From the NCBI GenBank assembly GCA_965197385.1, contig CBDANA010000008.1, forward strand, positions 248,001 through 312,000: a DNA stretch of 64,000 nucleotides, given 5' to 3'. Positions 27,102 to 35,756 of this stretch are shown piece after piece. Below the pieces are notes generated by a model. It saw only the letters and a list, made by a program, of their open reading frames with translations, did no database searches and was not told the DNA's origin. The DNA comes from G963667915 sp965197385. Lineage in GTDB: Bacteria > Acidobacteriota > Vicinamibacteria > Vicinamibacterales > UBA823. The position numbers were made by a program, and so were the translations under genes. Numbering within the stretch: position 1 is the stretch's first letter; each line of letters opens with the position of its first letter.

Positions 27102-28742
27102 ATGTGCCCCATGTCATCGACACGACGACGGTCTCGCCGGCAAGCCCGCCGACAGCCGGCGCGTCGAACGGCGGGCGGCGCCGACGCCCTGACGCCGGCC
27201 CGACCGTCGTTCCGCGTGTTCTGGGTGCCGCTGGCGCTCACACTCGGGCTCGGCCTCCTGTCGTTCGTCCCGCGCGTCCAGGCGAACACCACGCTGACCC
27301 GGTCCGTCTGGGCGGCGGCCGCGGCACTGCTGATCTGGCAGGCGGCGCTGTTCCTGCGGCTGCGGCGAGCGTCCGCCGGCCGGTCGTTCCGCCTCGTGCT
27401 GCGCCCGCAGCACTGGCTGCAAGCTCTGGCTCACGTGACCGTGCTCACCTACTGGGGCTGGTACTGGCGGCCAGTCTACGACATGGTCTGGCTGCTGGTG
27501 GCGCAGCTGGCGTTCGCCTATGCCTTCGACATGCTGCTGAGCTGGTCGCGCCGCGACAGCTACGGCCTGGGGGTCGGTCCGTTCCCGATTATCTTCAGCA
27601 CCAACCTGTTCCTGTGGTTCCGGGACGACTGGTTCTACCTGCAGTTCCTGATGGTCGCGGTCGGGTTCATGGGGAAGGAATTCGTTCGGTGGCACCGTGA
27701 CGGTAAGCTGACACACATCTTCAACCCGTCGGCCTTCTCACTCGGCCTGTTCTCGCTGGTGCTGATCGCCACGAACACGACGGACCTGACCTGGGGGGAG
27801 GAGATCGCGACGACGCTGGTCCGTGCGCCGAGCATCTATCTGTTCCTGTTCCTGATCGGCCTGGTCGTCATGTACTTCTTCTCGATCACGCTGGTCGCCG
27901 CTGCCGCCGCCATCATGCTGTTCGGCGCCAGCGCACTGTACTCGGCGGTGACCGGGGTGCCCTATTTCGTCGATTCCGAGATTCCCGCCGCGGTGTTTCT
28001 GGGGCTGCATCTGCTCGTGACCGATCCGTCCACGTCGCCAAAAACACCACCCGGAAAGCTGGTGTTCGGCATGCTCTACGGCCTGGGCGTCTTCGGCCTG
28101 TACGCCTTCCTGGGCGCGACCGGCGCCCCGACCTTTTACGATAAGCTGCTGTGCGTGCCGCTCTTGAACCTGAGCGTGCAGCGGATCGACCGCGCGGTGC
28201 AATTTGTCCGCGACAGATCGGGATCGGGTCGCTGGACCCTCGCAGACCGCGCCAACCTGGCCCACATGGCGGTCTGGATCCTGTTCTTTGGCGCCATGGC
28301 GGCGATGGGCCGGACCGACGGCAAGCAGACCGGCGACAGTCTGCCGTTCTGGGAGCAGGCCTGCGCGGAGGGCCGCCGCCACGCGTGCGAGCGCCTACTC
28401 TCGATCGAGGCTGTGTATTGCGGCGACAATTCGGGATGGGCGTGCAACGAGCTGGGCGCGCACTACACAGAAGGAACCATCGACACGCCCGACCCGAAGC
28501 TTGCGTTGGCCTATTTCTCACGGGCGTGCGAGTTGCGATTCCAGGCCGCCTGCGTCAACCTGCTGGAACCGGGGAGCTCCAGCCGGGCGAACCCGAAGCT
28601 CCTGGACCTTCGACTGCTCCTGCGCGAACGGAAGCAGAACTTGATGGAAATGGCGGAGCCGGCGCTATACGCCCGGGCCTGCGATCACGACTGGGCCTTC
28701 GCATGCGACATCGTGTCGCGGTCGCCTGGCCCTGGACTCTGA
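27102..28742 (+). CDS. RnfD/NqrB-like (UnbU-type) membrane flavoprotein with Sel1-like tail
   Basis: A 546-residue protein. Residues 35-390 contain about ten hydrophobic helices with the hallmarks of the RnfD/NqrB superfamily, in particular the UnbU branch: FMGKEFVRWHRDGKLTHIFN, PSAFSLGLFSL, and HLLVTDPSTSPKTPPGK, the region that carries covalent FMN on a Thr/Ser in NqrB and RnfD. Residues 400-546 are soluble and Cys-rich with Sel1/Hcp-like spacing (CAEGRRHACERLLSIEAVYC, GWACNELGAHYTEG, YFSRACELRFQAACVNLL, CDHDWAFACDIV). No other Rnf subunit is nearby, so it is not part of a complete Rnf complex. The start could also be ATG 27111. A membrane-anchored FGE-like gene follows 30 bp later. Confidence 0.65.
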   Translation: MCPMSSTRRRSRRQARRQPARRTAGGADALTPARPSFRVFWVPLALTLGLGLLSFVPRVQANTTLTRSVWAAAAALLIWQAALFLRLRRASAGRSFRLVLRPQHWLQALAHVTVLTYWGWYWRPVYDMVWLLVAQLAFAYAFDMLLSWSRRDSYGLGVGPFPIIFSTNLFLWFRDDWFYLQFLMVAVGFMGKEFVRWHRDGKLTHIFNPSAFSLGLFSLVLIATNTTDLTWGEEIATTLVRAPSIYLFLFLIGLVVMYFFSITLVAAAAAIMLFGASALYSAVTGVPYFVDSEIPAAVFLGLHLLVTDPSTSPKTPPGKLVFGMLYGLGVFGLYAFLGATGAPTFYDKLLCVPLLNLSVQRIDRAVQFVRDRSGSGRWTLADRANLAHMAVWILFFGAMAAMGRTDGKQTGDSLPFWEQACAEGRRHACERLLSIEAVYCGDNSGWACNELGAHYTEGTIDTPDPKLALAYFSRACELRFQAACVNLLEPGSSSRANPKLLDLRLLLRERKQNLMEMAEPALYARACDHDWAFACDIVSRSPGPGL

Positions 28743-28772
28743 CCGCGTGAACTTCTGACCGAGGCCACCACA

Positions 28773-29714
28773 GTGGATTCCAAAGAACAGTCCGAGCGCG
28801 CGGCGCCGCTGGGTGAACTGAGCATCCTGGCCGCGCTGGTCCTGGGCGTGGCGGTCTGGCTGGCCTATCTGTCGTCGCCGTCCATCCCACTCACCGACGC
28901 CGAGTCGCTGGCCGGTCCGGCAGATTTCTCCGGGTTTCGCGCGGATGCCTGGTTCCTCCCGGACGACGAGATGCTTGGCTTCGTGGAGATTCCGGCTGGG
29001 CCCTTCCTGATGGGGAGCAACGCGGCGGTCGACGCGCTGGCCTTCGACACCGAGCGGTGGTCTGACGACGTCGCCCAGGGGGTGGTTGATCTGCCGACGT
29101 TCTACATCGGTCGGTACGAGGTCACCGTGGCGCAGTTCGGAGCGTTCGTGGCGGCTACGCGACACCGGGTCGCCGAACAGACTCTTCAGAGACCGCCCGA
29201 CCATCCCGTGGCGAACGTCTCATGGCCGGAGGCCCTCGCCTACGGTCGGTGGCTCGAGACCACGCTCGGTGCGTCGCCGCAGACACCCCCGCGGCTGCGC
29301 GACCTGCTCCGCAACGGCTGGCGCGTCGGCTTGCCGAGCGAAGCGGAATGGGAGAAGGCGGCGCGAGGAACGGACGGGCGAACCTATCCGTGGGGGAACG
29401 AGCCGCGGCGGGACCGGGCTAACTATGCCGCGCAGGCTACGACGCGGGTCGGCAGCTTCGACTGCCTGGAGTGCGCCTTCAACCTGGCCGACATGAGCGG
29501 TAACGTCTGGGAGTGGACGCGCAGCCCGTATCAACCCTACCCCTTCGACCCCTCGGACGACCGGCAGGATCTCGACACGGACGCGCTGTGGGTGATGCGC
29601 GGCGGGTCGTTCGGCGATACCGAACAGAACGTCCGCGCCGCCATCCGCGGCGGCGGTGACCCGGGTGCGCGCCGTCCGTTCATGGGGTTTCGCGTGGTGC
29701 TTTCGCGCTTCTGA
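28773..29714 (+). CDS. Membrane-anchored formylglycine-generating-enzyme-like (SUMF1) protein
   Basis: A 313-residue protein starting with GTG 28773. Residues 16-34 are a single membrane helix (LSILAALVLGVAVWLAYLSS). The rest is an FGE-sulfatase (SUMF1/EgtB/PvdO) fold: FVEIPAGPFLMGSN, YIGRYEVTVAQFGAF, GLPSEAEWEKAARGTDGRTY, PWGNEPRRDRANY, NLADMSGNVWEWTRSPY and the final VMRGGSFGD with GFRVVLSRF. The family oxidises Cys in sulfatases to formylglycine or carries out other C-S or C-H oxidations. The copper-binding Cys pair of true FGE is not evident here, so formylglycine production is doubtful. It follows the RnfD/UnbU-like gene by 30 bp and is likely cotranscribed. Confidence 0.8.
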   Translation: MDSKEQSERAAPLGELSILAALVLGVAVWLAYLSSPSIPLTDAESLAGPADFSGFRADAWFLPDDEMLGFVEIPAGPFLMGSNAAVDALAFDTERWSDDVAQGVVDLPTFYIGRYEVTVAQFGAFVAATRHRVAEQTLQRPPDHPVANVSWPEALAYGRWLETTLGASPQTPPRLRDLLRNGWRVGLPSEAEWEKAARGTDGRTYPWGNEPRRDRANYAAQATTRVGSFDCLECAFNLADMSGNVWEWTRSPYQPYPFDPSDDRQDLDTDALWVMRGGSFGDTEQNVRAAIRGGGDPGARRPFMGFRVVLSRF

Positions 29715-29804
29715 ACCATCGTTCGGACCGAGGGTCTTCACCCTTCAGCCCTCGGGCCCTGTCAGTGTATGCTCCTTTGGATACGGATCAAGACGAGGGT
29801 GCCC

Positions 29805-30488
29805 ATGCCGATCTCGACCGCTCGACCCGCCGCCAGGTTCGTGTTCATGTTCATCTTCATCTTCATCGCCGCGGGCTCCGGCACCACCGGCGCTCAGACG
29901 GACCTGCCCCAAGACCAGCGCCCGCCACTGGTCCAACCGGGCGAGCCGGGTGAGGCGACGCGGCCCATCGCCACCGCCGCAGCGACCGATCTGTCCGGCG
30001 TCGAGGCCACCGCCGCCGACGTCGAGTTCATGCAGGGGATGATCGGCCATCATGCCCAGGCGCTCGAGATGACGGCGTTGCTTTATGAGCGGACCGAGTG
30101 GCAAAGTATGCGCCTATTGGCCCAGCGGATTGCCGTCTCTCAGGCGGACGAGATCGGCATGATGCAGGAGTGGCTGGAAGCCCGCGACGAAAGTGTTCCG
30201 CAGGGTGACGAGCACCACCAACACGCCGGCATGCTGATGCCCGGCATGCTGACACCGGAGCAGATGGCCGAGCTGGGCGCGCAGCGCGGCTCGGAGTTCG
30301 ACCGCCTCTTTCTCGAATACATGATCATGCATCACCAGGGAGCGGTCATCATGGTAGAGGAGCTCTTCACCAGCCCCGGCGCCGGCCAGGAGTCGGTCAT
30401 CTTCGGGTTTGCCTCCGACGTCGTTGCCGACCAGAGCATGGAAATCACTCGGATGCGCCGCATGCGCGGCACGCTCGAAGTCCGATGA
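29805..30488 (+). CDS. Exported DUF305 protein
   Basis: A 227-residue protein if started at ATG 29805, which gives a good signal peptide (RFVFMFIFIFIAAGSGTTGA); the alternative ATG 29769 adds 12 residues. The mature part is the DUF305 four-helix fold with the His/Met-rich signatures FMQGMIGHHAQALEM and EYMIMHHQGAVIMVEELF, suited to copper or other soft-metal binding. Between them lies a Met/His segment (DEHHQHAGMLMPGMLTPEQM). DUF305 proteins are often found with metal-resistance or oxidative systems. Here the next gene, 43 bp downstream, is an LVIVD-repeat protein, a recurrent partner in Acidobacteriota and Gemmatimonadota. Confidence 0.85.
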   Translation: MPISTARPAARFVFMFIFIFIAAGSGTTGAQTDLPQDQRPPLVQPGEPGEATRPIATAAATDLSGVEATAADVEFMQGMIGHHAQALEMTALLYERTEWQSMRLLAQRIAVSQADEIGMMQEWLEARDESVPQGDEHHQHAGMLMPGMLTPEQMAELGAQRGSEFDRLFLEYMIMHHQGAVIMVEELFTSPGAGQESVIFGFASDVVADQSMEITRMRRMRGTLEVR

Positions 30489-30531
30489 GGTCGGCGGCGT
30501 GACTTTCCATTAACCAGTAACGAGGTCCGTT

Positions 30532-32460
30532 ATGACATCGACAGCAATCGTTCCACGACGACACCGCAACGGCCTGGCGAGGTTCGCATGGGCTCTGGGC
30601 GTCGTAGCCGTGCTGCTCACCGCTGCAACTCAGGGAGGGGCGCAGGAGCGTCAGGTCGATCCGCGGGTCGGTCTCGCGCCCGGCTTCCGGGACGCCGGAG
30701 AGGCGGCGCACAACATGGAACTGGTCGTGAACCTGCCGAAACCCGACGGGTTCTTCGACCCCGAGGCACCAGCCGGCCGGCCCCGGCCGCCTCGGCCGCC
30801 AGAGCCGGAGGAAAACGAGGAGGCCACACCGCCAGAAGACGCGCCCGAGGCTGACGCCGCGCCGGCGGAGGACGCGCCGTCAGCTGAAGAGCGGCGGAGC
30901 CGCATCAGCTACTCGAACTCGGACATCGCGTTCAGCGACACCCACATGTTTGTGGGCAACTACCACGGGTTCAACACCTACAGCCTGGAGGATCCGCGAG
31001 AGCTCGAGCTCTTGGTGTCGGTCGTCTGTCCGGGCGGCCAAGGCGATGTATCGGTGTACGGTGATCTGCTGTTCATGTCGGTCCAAGCCACCAGAGGCCG
31101 GATCGACTGCGGCACCGAGGGCGTGGAGGACCCGGTCAGCAACGAGCGGTTCCGGGGCGTCCGCATCTTCGACATCAGCGATATCAGAAATCCACAGCAG
31201 ATCGCAGCCGTCCAGACCTGCCGCGGATCGCATACGCACACGCTGGTGCCAGACACGAACGACCCGGCGAACCTGTACGTGTATGGGTCCGGCACGAGCC
31301 CGGTGCGGTCGGGCGACGAACTGGCCGGCTGCGTGGACCTCGAGGAAGACCAGGATCCCAACGAGGCTCCCGACGTCGCGCTCTTCAGCATCGACGTCAT
31401 CCAGGTGCCACTCGCCGCACCGGAGACGGCGCGCATCGTCAACCGGCCGCGCATCTTCGCCGACCCCGAGACCGGCTCCATCGCGGGGCTCTGGCAGGGC
31501 GGCGATCACGGCGAGGGGACGCAGAACTCGCGGATGACGACCCAGTGCCACGACATCACGGTCTTTCCCGAGCGCGGCTTAGCCGCTGGCGCGTGCGCGG
31601 GCAACGGCATCCTTCTGGATATCTCCGATCCGGTCAATCCGGAGCGAATGGACGAGGTGGTCGACCAGAACTTCGCCTACTGGCACTCGGCGACGTTCAA
31701 CAACGACGGCACGAAGGTGGTCTTCACCGACGAATGGGGCGGCGGCGGCCGGCCCAGGTGCCTCGCCACCGACCTGCCGACCTGGGGTGCCGACGCGATC
31801 TTCGACATCGTCGACCGCAAGCTCGTCTTCCGCAGCTACTACAAGATGCCTGCGCCCCAGACCGAACTGGAGAACTGCGTCGCGCACAACGGCTCGCTCA
31901 TCCCCGTGCCGGGTCGCGACATCATGGTGCAGTCGTGGTACCAGGGCGGCATCTCGGTCTTCGACTTCACCGACTCGGCGAACCCGATCGAGATCGCGTT
32001 CTTCGATCGGGGTCCGCTCGACAGCGAGAACATGATCATGGGCGGCTACTGGTCGAGCTACTGGTACAACGGCTACATCTACGCTGCCGAGATCTCGCGC
32101 GGGGTCGACGTCTTCGCACTGACGCCAGGCGAGCATCTGTCGCAGAACGAGATCGACGCGTCGAACTCGATAGAGCTCAGCGAGTTCAACGTCCAGCAGC
32201 AGGTGCAGTTTCATTGGCCAGACAGCGCCGCCGTAGCGCGCGCGTACGTCGATCAGCTCACGCGCAGCCACAACATCCGGGCGGCTCATGCCACGGCCGT
32301 GGACGATCTGCTGGACCGTCTCGACCAGGCCAAGGTGCTCGATGAGATCGATACGCTGGCGGGTGAGCTGGAGAGCGACGCGGCCGTGCTGCCCGCCGGC
32401 GCGACTCGCCTCCGCGCGCTGGCGGAAATCCTGAGAGGTGTCACGACCAGCCTGCGCTGA
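30532..32460 (+). CDS. Exported LVIVD-repeat beta-propeller protein
   Basis: A 642-residue intact protein. Residues 1-40 are a long signal peptide (RNGLARFAWALGVVAVLLTA). A Pro/Glu-rich linker follows (about residues 80-120). The rest is built of LVIVD-type blades: HMFVGNYHGFNTYSLEDPRE, RGVRIFDISDIRNPQQIAAV, GNGILLDISDPVNPERMDEV and GGISVFDFTDSANPIEIAFF. Conserved His residues (GSHTHTLVPD, QCHDITVF, AYWHSATFNNDG, CVAHNGSL) may bind metal. The family has no defined reaction; the constant pairing with DUF305 suggests a shared periplasmic or surface metal-handling role. A MITE-A copy starts 13 bp after the stop. Confidence 0.8.
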   Translation: MTSTAIVPRRHRNGLARFAWALGVVAVLLTAATQGGAQERQVDPRVGLAPGFRDAGEAAHNMELVVNLPKPDGFFDPEAPAGRPRPPRPPEPEENEEATPPEDAPEADAAPAEDAPSAEERRSRISYSNSDIAFSDTHMFVGNYHGFNTYSLEDPRELELLVSVVCPGGQGDVSVYGDLLFMSVQATRGRIDCGTEGVEDPVSNERFRGVRIFDISDIRNPQQIAAVQTCRGSHTHTLVPDTNDPANLYVYGSGTSPVRSGDELAGCVDLEEDQDPNEAPDVALFSIDVIQVPLAAPETARIVNRPRIFADPETGSIAGLWQGGDHGEGTQNSRMTTQCHDITVFPERGLAAGACAGNGILLDISDPVNPERMDEVVDQNFAYWHSATFNNDGTKVVFTDEWGGGGRPRCLATDLPTWGADAIFDIVDRKLVFRSYYKMPAPQTELENCVAHNGSLIPVPGRDIMVQSWYQGGISVFDFTDSANPIEIAFFDRGPLDSENMIMGGYWSSYWYNGYIYAAEISRGVDVFALTPGEHLSQNEIDASNSIELSEFNVQQQVQFHWPDSAAVARAYVDQLTRSHNIRAAHATAVDDLLDRLDQAKVLDEIDTLAGELESDAAVLPAGATRLRALAEILRGVTTSLR

Positions 32461-32554
32461 TTGAGGCGGTTAGCAGCCCGTGGTGAAAGTCCTGCGTGGC
32501 ACCGAGACCGCCCAGGCACCCACCCCGCAAGGCGCGAGCTGGGAGAATACCGGG

Positions 32555-33760
32555 GGTGAGTTCAAAGGGTCGATGCAACGCGATGAATGATCACAGCAAG
32601 GAGGGATCATGGGTCGCGTTCGTCGTCCACGGATGTCAGCAAGAGAGAAGGTGGAGCTGTGGAAGCGGTGGAAGCGAGGTGAGTCGCTCAGCGACATCGG
32701 TCGGGCACTCGGTCGGATCCCGGGAGCAGTTCACCACGTCGTGTCAGCCCGTGGGGGTATCCCGCCGCCGTCACGGACCCGGTCGCGACGCTCGCTCACC
32801 CTGACGGAGCGGGAGGAAATCTCCAGGGGCTTGGCCCGGGGCTACTCCGTGCGCCTGAGTCGAGCGCCATCGACGATCAGCCGGGAGGTGCGACGGAACG
32901 GTGGCCGACGGCAGTACCGTGCGTCCGTTGCCGACGCGCGTGCCTGGGACCGAACTCGGCGTCCGAAACCCTGTCGGCTCGCCCTCTCGCCGTTGCTCCG
33001 TGCCCTGGTGGCTGAGAAGCTGGCGGCAGACTGGTCCCCACAGCAGATCGCCGGGTGGCTCAAACGGACCTTTCCGAAGGATCCTTGTTTGCACGTGTCG
33101 CACGAGACGATCTATCTCAGTCTCTTCGTGCAGAGTCGCGGGGTGCTGAAGAAAGCCCTGAACGCCCACCTTCGCCGTCGGCGACGGATGCGTCGGTCCA
33201 AGCACGCCAGCACGGCGGGCCAGTGCCGTGGTCAGATCATCGACGCCGTCTCGATTCGAGAGCGTCCGGCGGAGGCAGCGGATCGGGCCGTGCCCGGCCA
33301 CTGGGAAGGCGACTTACTGACCGGGGCTCGCAACTCACACATCGCCACGCTCGTCGAGCGCCACTCGCGCTTCCTGCTCTTGATTCGTCTGGCTGGCAAA
33401 GACACCGCCAATGTCGTGCGGGCGCTGGCCAACGCCGTTCGCACGCTCCCGAAGGGGTTGATGGCGTCTCTGACGTGGGACCGTGGGACCGAATTCGCCT
33501 CGCACAAGCGCTTCACGGTCGCCACGAACGTGAAGGTGTACTTCTGCGACCCGCAGAGTCCATGGCAGCGAGGTACGAACGAGAATACCAACGGCTTGTT
33601 GCGGCAATACTTTCCCAAAGGAACAAACCTCTCGACCTACACGCAGGCTGATCTCAACACCATCGCGCAACGTCTCAACTCACGTCCACGCAAGACGCTG
33701 GGATATGCCACGCCAGCTGATACACTGCGACCGCTGTTGCATTGACCGATGGAACCTGCC
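32555..33760 (+). mobile_element. IS30-family insertion sequence
   Basis: A 1206-bp element with 25-bp imperfect terminal inverted repeats (18 of 25 identical), both ending inward in ATGCAAC: left 32555-32579, right 33736-33760. Comparison with the uninterrupted MITE-A copy shows a 2-bp (GG) duplication at the target, as expected for IS30. It holds one transposase gene, apparently intact. Confidence 0.9.
32609..33745 (+). CDS. IS30-family transposase
   Basis: A 378-residue protein. GGAGGGATC precedes ATG 32609. The N-terminal part has a helix-turn-helix (WKRWKRGESLSDIGRALGR) and the IS30 second helix-turn-helix (SRAPSTISREVRRNGG). The catalytic core holds the DDE triad: D in GHWEGDLLTG, D in SLTWDRGTEF and E in GTNENTNGLLRQYFPKG. 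The DNA-binding region has an atypical stretch (ARGYSVRLSRAPSTIS) where a few residues of the usual pattern seem to be missing, which could weaken binding. It is the only intact-looking transposase here besides the one at 60391. The stop codon lies inside the right inverted repeat. Confidence 0.9.
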   Translation: MGRVRRPRMSAREKVELWKRWKRGESLSDIGRALGRIPGAVHHVVSARGGIPPPSRTRSRRSLTLTEREEISRGLARGYSVRLSRAPSTISREVRRNGGRRQYRASVADARAWDRTRRPKPCRLALSPLLRALVAEKLAADWSPQQIAGWLKRTFPKDPCLHVSHETIYLSLFVQSRGVLKKALNAHLRRRRRMRRSKHASTAGQCRGQIIDAVSIRERPAEAADRAVPGHWEGDLLTGARNSHIATLVERHSRFLLLIRLAGKDTANVVRALANAVRTLPKGLMASLTWDRGTEFASHKRFTVATNVKVYFCDPQSPWQRGTNENTNGLLRQYFPKGTNLSTYTQADLNTIAQRLNSRPRKTLGYATPADTLRPLLH

Positions 33761-33854
33761 GGAGTATTTAACCCATCGTGGACAACGCCCAGCGCCGCCC
33801 ATGGCGGGATGCATCGGCGGTCGAATGCAGCGGGACTTTCACCACGGGCTGCTG

Positions 33855-34817
33855 CTAGGGCGACATCCAGAGCGTCGTCTTGACGGCAAAGATGTTATCG
33901 CCGGGGGCAGAGAGCGAGCCGAAGAGGTCGCCCAGGCCGACGTGCTGGCCTTCGGCGACGCGGCTCGCCCGGTTCTGCTGCCAGACGACAAAGAGCGTGC
34001 TGCCAGGGCGCCATTCCCAGCGCAGGACGACGTTGCTTCGAAACGAGCGGATGTTGAAGTCGTAGTTATCCAGGATGAATGAATCGTCGCCGTCGGTGAC
34101 GAGGCGGGTCCCGTCCAGGAACCGCTCGATCGTCGTCCCGTCGGTGCCGTAGACGCGGAGCTCACGCTCGCCCGGAGCCGACGTCTCGCCAAACGTCTCG
34201 TAGCGCCCGCTTGCCGCAAACGGCTCCGCATAGACATCGAGCGTCAGGTCTGGCTTGAAGGTGTAGTTGGCCCGCAGCTGCAGGCTGAGGGTCGTCTGGT
34301 CGGGCAGCCCAAAGACGTACCGCTGACCAAACGTCTCCGGCCGTCCTCCGGAAAACGTCGTCAAGTATTGCCGGTTGATCGACCCGCTGAAGGTCGCCCG
34401 CGTGCCGTTCGCGTTGCGGTACTCCGGTGCGACCGACAGCCGCAGCGACGGCGAGGACCGGACATCGGCGGCGACGTCTTCCTGCGCATGCTCCGGCAAC
34501 ACTGGCGCCTCCTGGCCGTCCGGCGCCGCCGTTCCTGGCGTCACACCGCGCGCGGCGAAGAACTGACGTGCCGCCTCTGAGGTTTCCGGCCGCGCCAGGG
34601 CGGAGCGCACGGCTTCCGGGACCAGCCTCGTCAGCGTCGCCTCCGCCGCCTGGACAATCGCCGAATCCTTGTCGCCCGCCAGCCACGACAGCAGCGTCAG
34701 CTGATCGACCGGCCGCAAGACCAGCGCGCCCTGTGCCGCCTGCTCTCGCAGGTCCCTGGGCACATCGCCTCGGCGGAACTGATCCAGCAGCGGACTGGCT
34801 CCGTCGACGTGCGGCAT
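33855..34817 (-). CDS. Chimeric protein: HEAT-like head fused to DUF5916 barrel tail
   Basis: A 320-residue frame. ATG 34817 starts MPHVDGASPLLDQFRRGDVP, a short helical repeat module (about residues 1-115) that I associate with the gene usually next to the RodZ-like regulator in Acidobacteriota. From about residue 130 the sequence changes to beta-barrel strands (SLRLSVAPEYRNANGTRATF, TFGQRYVFGLPDQTTLSLQL, FNIRSFRSNVVLRWEWRPGS) as in the outer-membrane C-terminal part of DUF5916 proteins. A cytoplasmic module joined to an outer-membrane barrel without a signal peptide cannot work as either parent. I infer a deletion fusion. Its stop TAG lies in the CTAG next to MITE-A copy 2. Confidence 0.55.
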   Translation of the reverse strand: MPHVDGASPLLDQFRRGDVPRDLREQAAQGALVLRPVDQLTLLSWLAGDKDSAIVQAAEATLTRLVPEAVRSALARPETSEAARQFFAARGVTPGTAAPDGQEAPVLPEHAQEDVAADVRSSPSLRLSVAPEYRNANGTRATFSGSINRQYLTTFSGGRPETFGQRYVFGLPDQTTLSLQLRANYTFKPDLTLDVYAEPFAASGRYETFGETSAPGERELRVYGTDGTTIERFLDGTRLVTDGDDSFILDNYDFNIRSFRSNVVLRWEWRPGSTLFVVWQQNRASRVAEGQHVGLGDLFGSLSAPGDNIFAVKTTLWMSP

Positions 34818-34862
34818 GCGGTTTGTACGTGCTGATCTGGCGCCGTGACCGGTCGACACCGG

Positions 34863-35639
34863 TCACGGAGCGAGGTAGTCTCGGAAGTTCTCGCGGTTGA
34901 TGTGAGCCGTCACGTCCTCGCCGGCGGCGCCAAGCCGCAGTCCGGTCTGCCCGTTCAACGTGAAGGCGAACGCCCCGGCATCGCCAACGTTGAGAACGAC
35001 CTCCTCGCGCGCCTCGATCCGCTCCCGCTCACCCGGCTGCATCAGTCTCGACAGTACGAGCTCGCCGTCGGCGACCACCGAGACCCAGCACGGGCCCACG
35101 GGCACGATGCCAAGCCGGAGCCTGTCCGACGCGACCTCTGCCGCCGGCACGCTCGGCGTGGGCGCTTCGTCCGTTGGCGACGGCGGCAGCGCCGTCCTGA
35201 GCGGAGCCGCCACCGAGCCCATCTCAACCCGATCGGCCGTTCCGGCGCCCGCCATGCTGAAATATAGGATCAACCCGATAACGGGTATACTCAGCACGCC
35301 TAGCCAGAGCCACGCGCCCGCTATCTGGCGCTGATTCTCGAACGCCTCGTCTTTGTCGCGATCCACCGCGTACGGGCTGCCGTCGGCGACACCGTCGACC
35401 GGAAACGCCGCCAAGAATTCGCGCACCGTCGTTTCCGGATCGAGCCCAACCTCGGCCGCGTAGGAACGGACGAACGCCCGCGTGAAGATTCCGCCCGGCA
35501 GCTGCGCGATGTCGTTGCGTTCGAGCGCTTCGAGCGCGGTCCGGGAAATCTTCGTGGTGGCCGAGATGTCACGCAGCGACACCCCGCGCGCCTCCCGTGC
35601 GAGGCGGAGCCGGGCGCCGAAATCGGTCGACTCGCTCAC
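34863..35639 (-). CDS. RodZ-like transmembrane helix-turn-helix protein
   Basis: A 258-residue protein. Residues 5-75 are an Xre/HTH_25 domain (FGARLRLAREARGVSLRDIS, TALEALERNDIAQLPGGIFT, RAFVRSYAAEVGLDPE). A single membrane helix spans about residues 108-128 (GAWLWLGVLSIPVIGLILYF). A linker rich in Pro/Ser precedes a C-terminal DUF4115-like beta domain (about 175-258). This is the architecture of RodZ, which links the MreB cytoskeleton to the elongasome, and of related membrane regulators. No mre genes are nearby, so the symbol rodZ is withheld. It is likely cotranscribed with thiE upstream. Confidence 0.75.
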   Translation of the reverse strand: MSESTDFGARLRLAREARGVSLRDISATTKISRTALEALERNDIAQLPGGIFTRAFVRSYAAEVGLDPETTVREFLAAFPVDGVADGSPYAVDRDKDEAFENQRQIAGAWLWLGVLSIPVIGLILYFSMAGAGTADRVEMGSVAAPLRTALPPSPTDEAPTPSVPAAEVASDRLRLGIVPVGPCWVSVVADGELVLSRLMQPGERERIEAREEVVLNVGDAGAFAFTLNGQTGLRLGAAGEDVTAHINRENFRDYLAP

Positions 35640-35679
35640 GGACGTGCCCTTCGAGAAAACACCCGATCACCCACGCTAG

Positions 35680-35744
35680 CAGCCCGCTCAAGTATTCCCG
35701 CGGGCCGCGTTGCGAGCGCCGTCGAGCCGGATGGCTACCCCACT
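35680..35744. repeat. MITE-B solo end, degenerate
   Basis: The sequence CAGCCCGCTCAAGTATTCCC and the following GCGGGCCGCGTTGCGAGCGCC match an end of the 275-bp MITE-B at 63580-63854 (CAGCCCGTCCGAGTATTCGC...). CTAG lies at both edges (35676-35679 and 35745-35748). The rest of the element is missing. Confidence 0.6.
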
Positions 35745-35756
35745 CTAGACGACGCC

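Larger units (their letters stand above)
32474..33851. repeat. MITE-A copy 2, split by an IS30 element
   Basis: The left half (32474-32554) begins CAGCCCGTGGTGAAAGTC. The right half (33761-33851) ends GACTTTCACCACGGGCTG. Joined, they correspond to a full MITE-A copy of about 170 bp. TTAG precedes the left end, and CTGCTAG follows the right end. The junction falls in the internal segment ATACCGGGAGTAT seen intact in copy 1. Confidence 0.85.

Noticed and set aside
27102..28742. A complete Rnf or Nqr complex
   Set aside because: Only the D/B-like subunit is present; no RnfA, B, C, E or G genes are adjacent.
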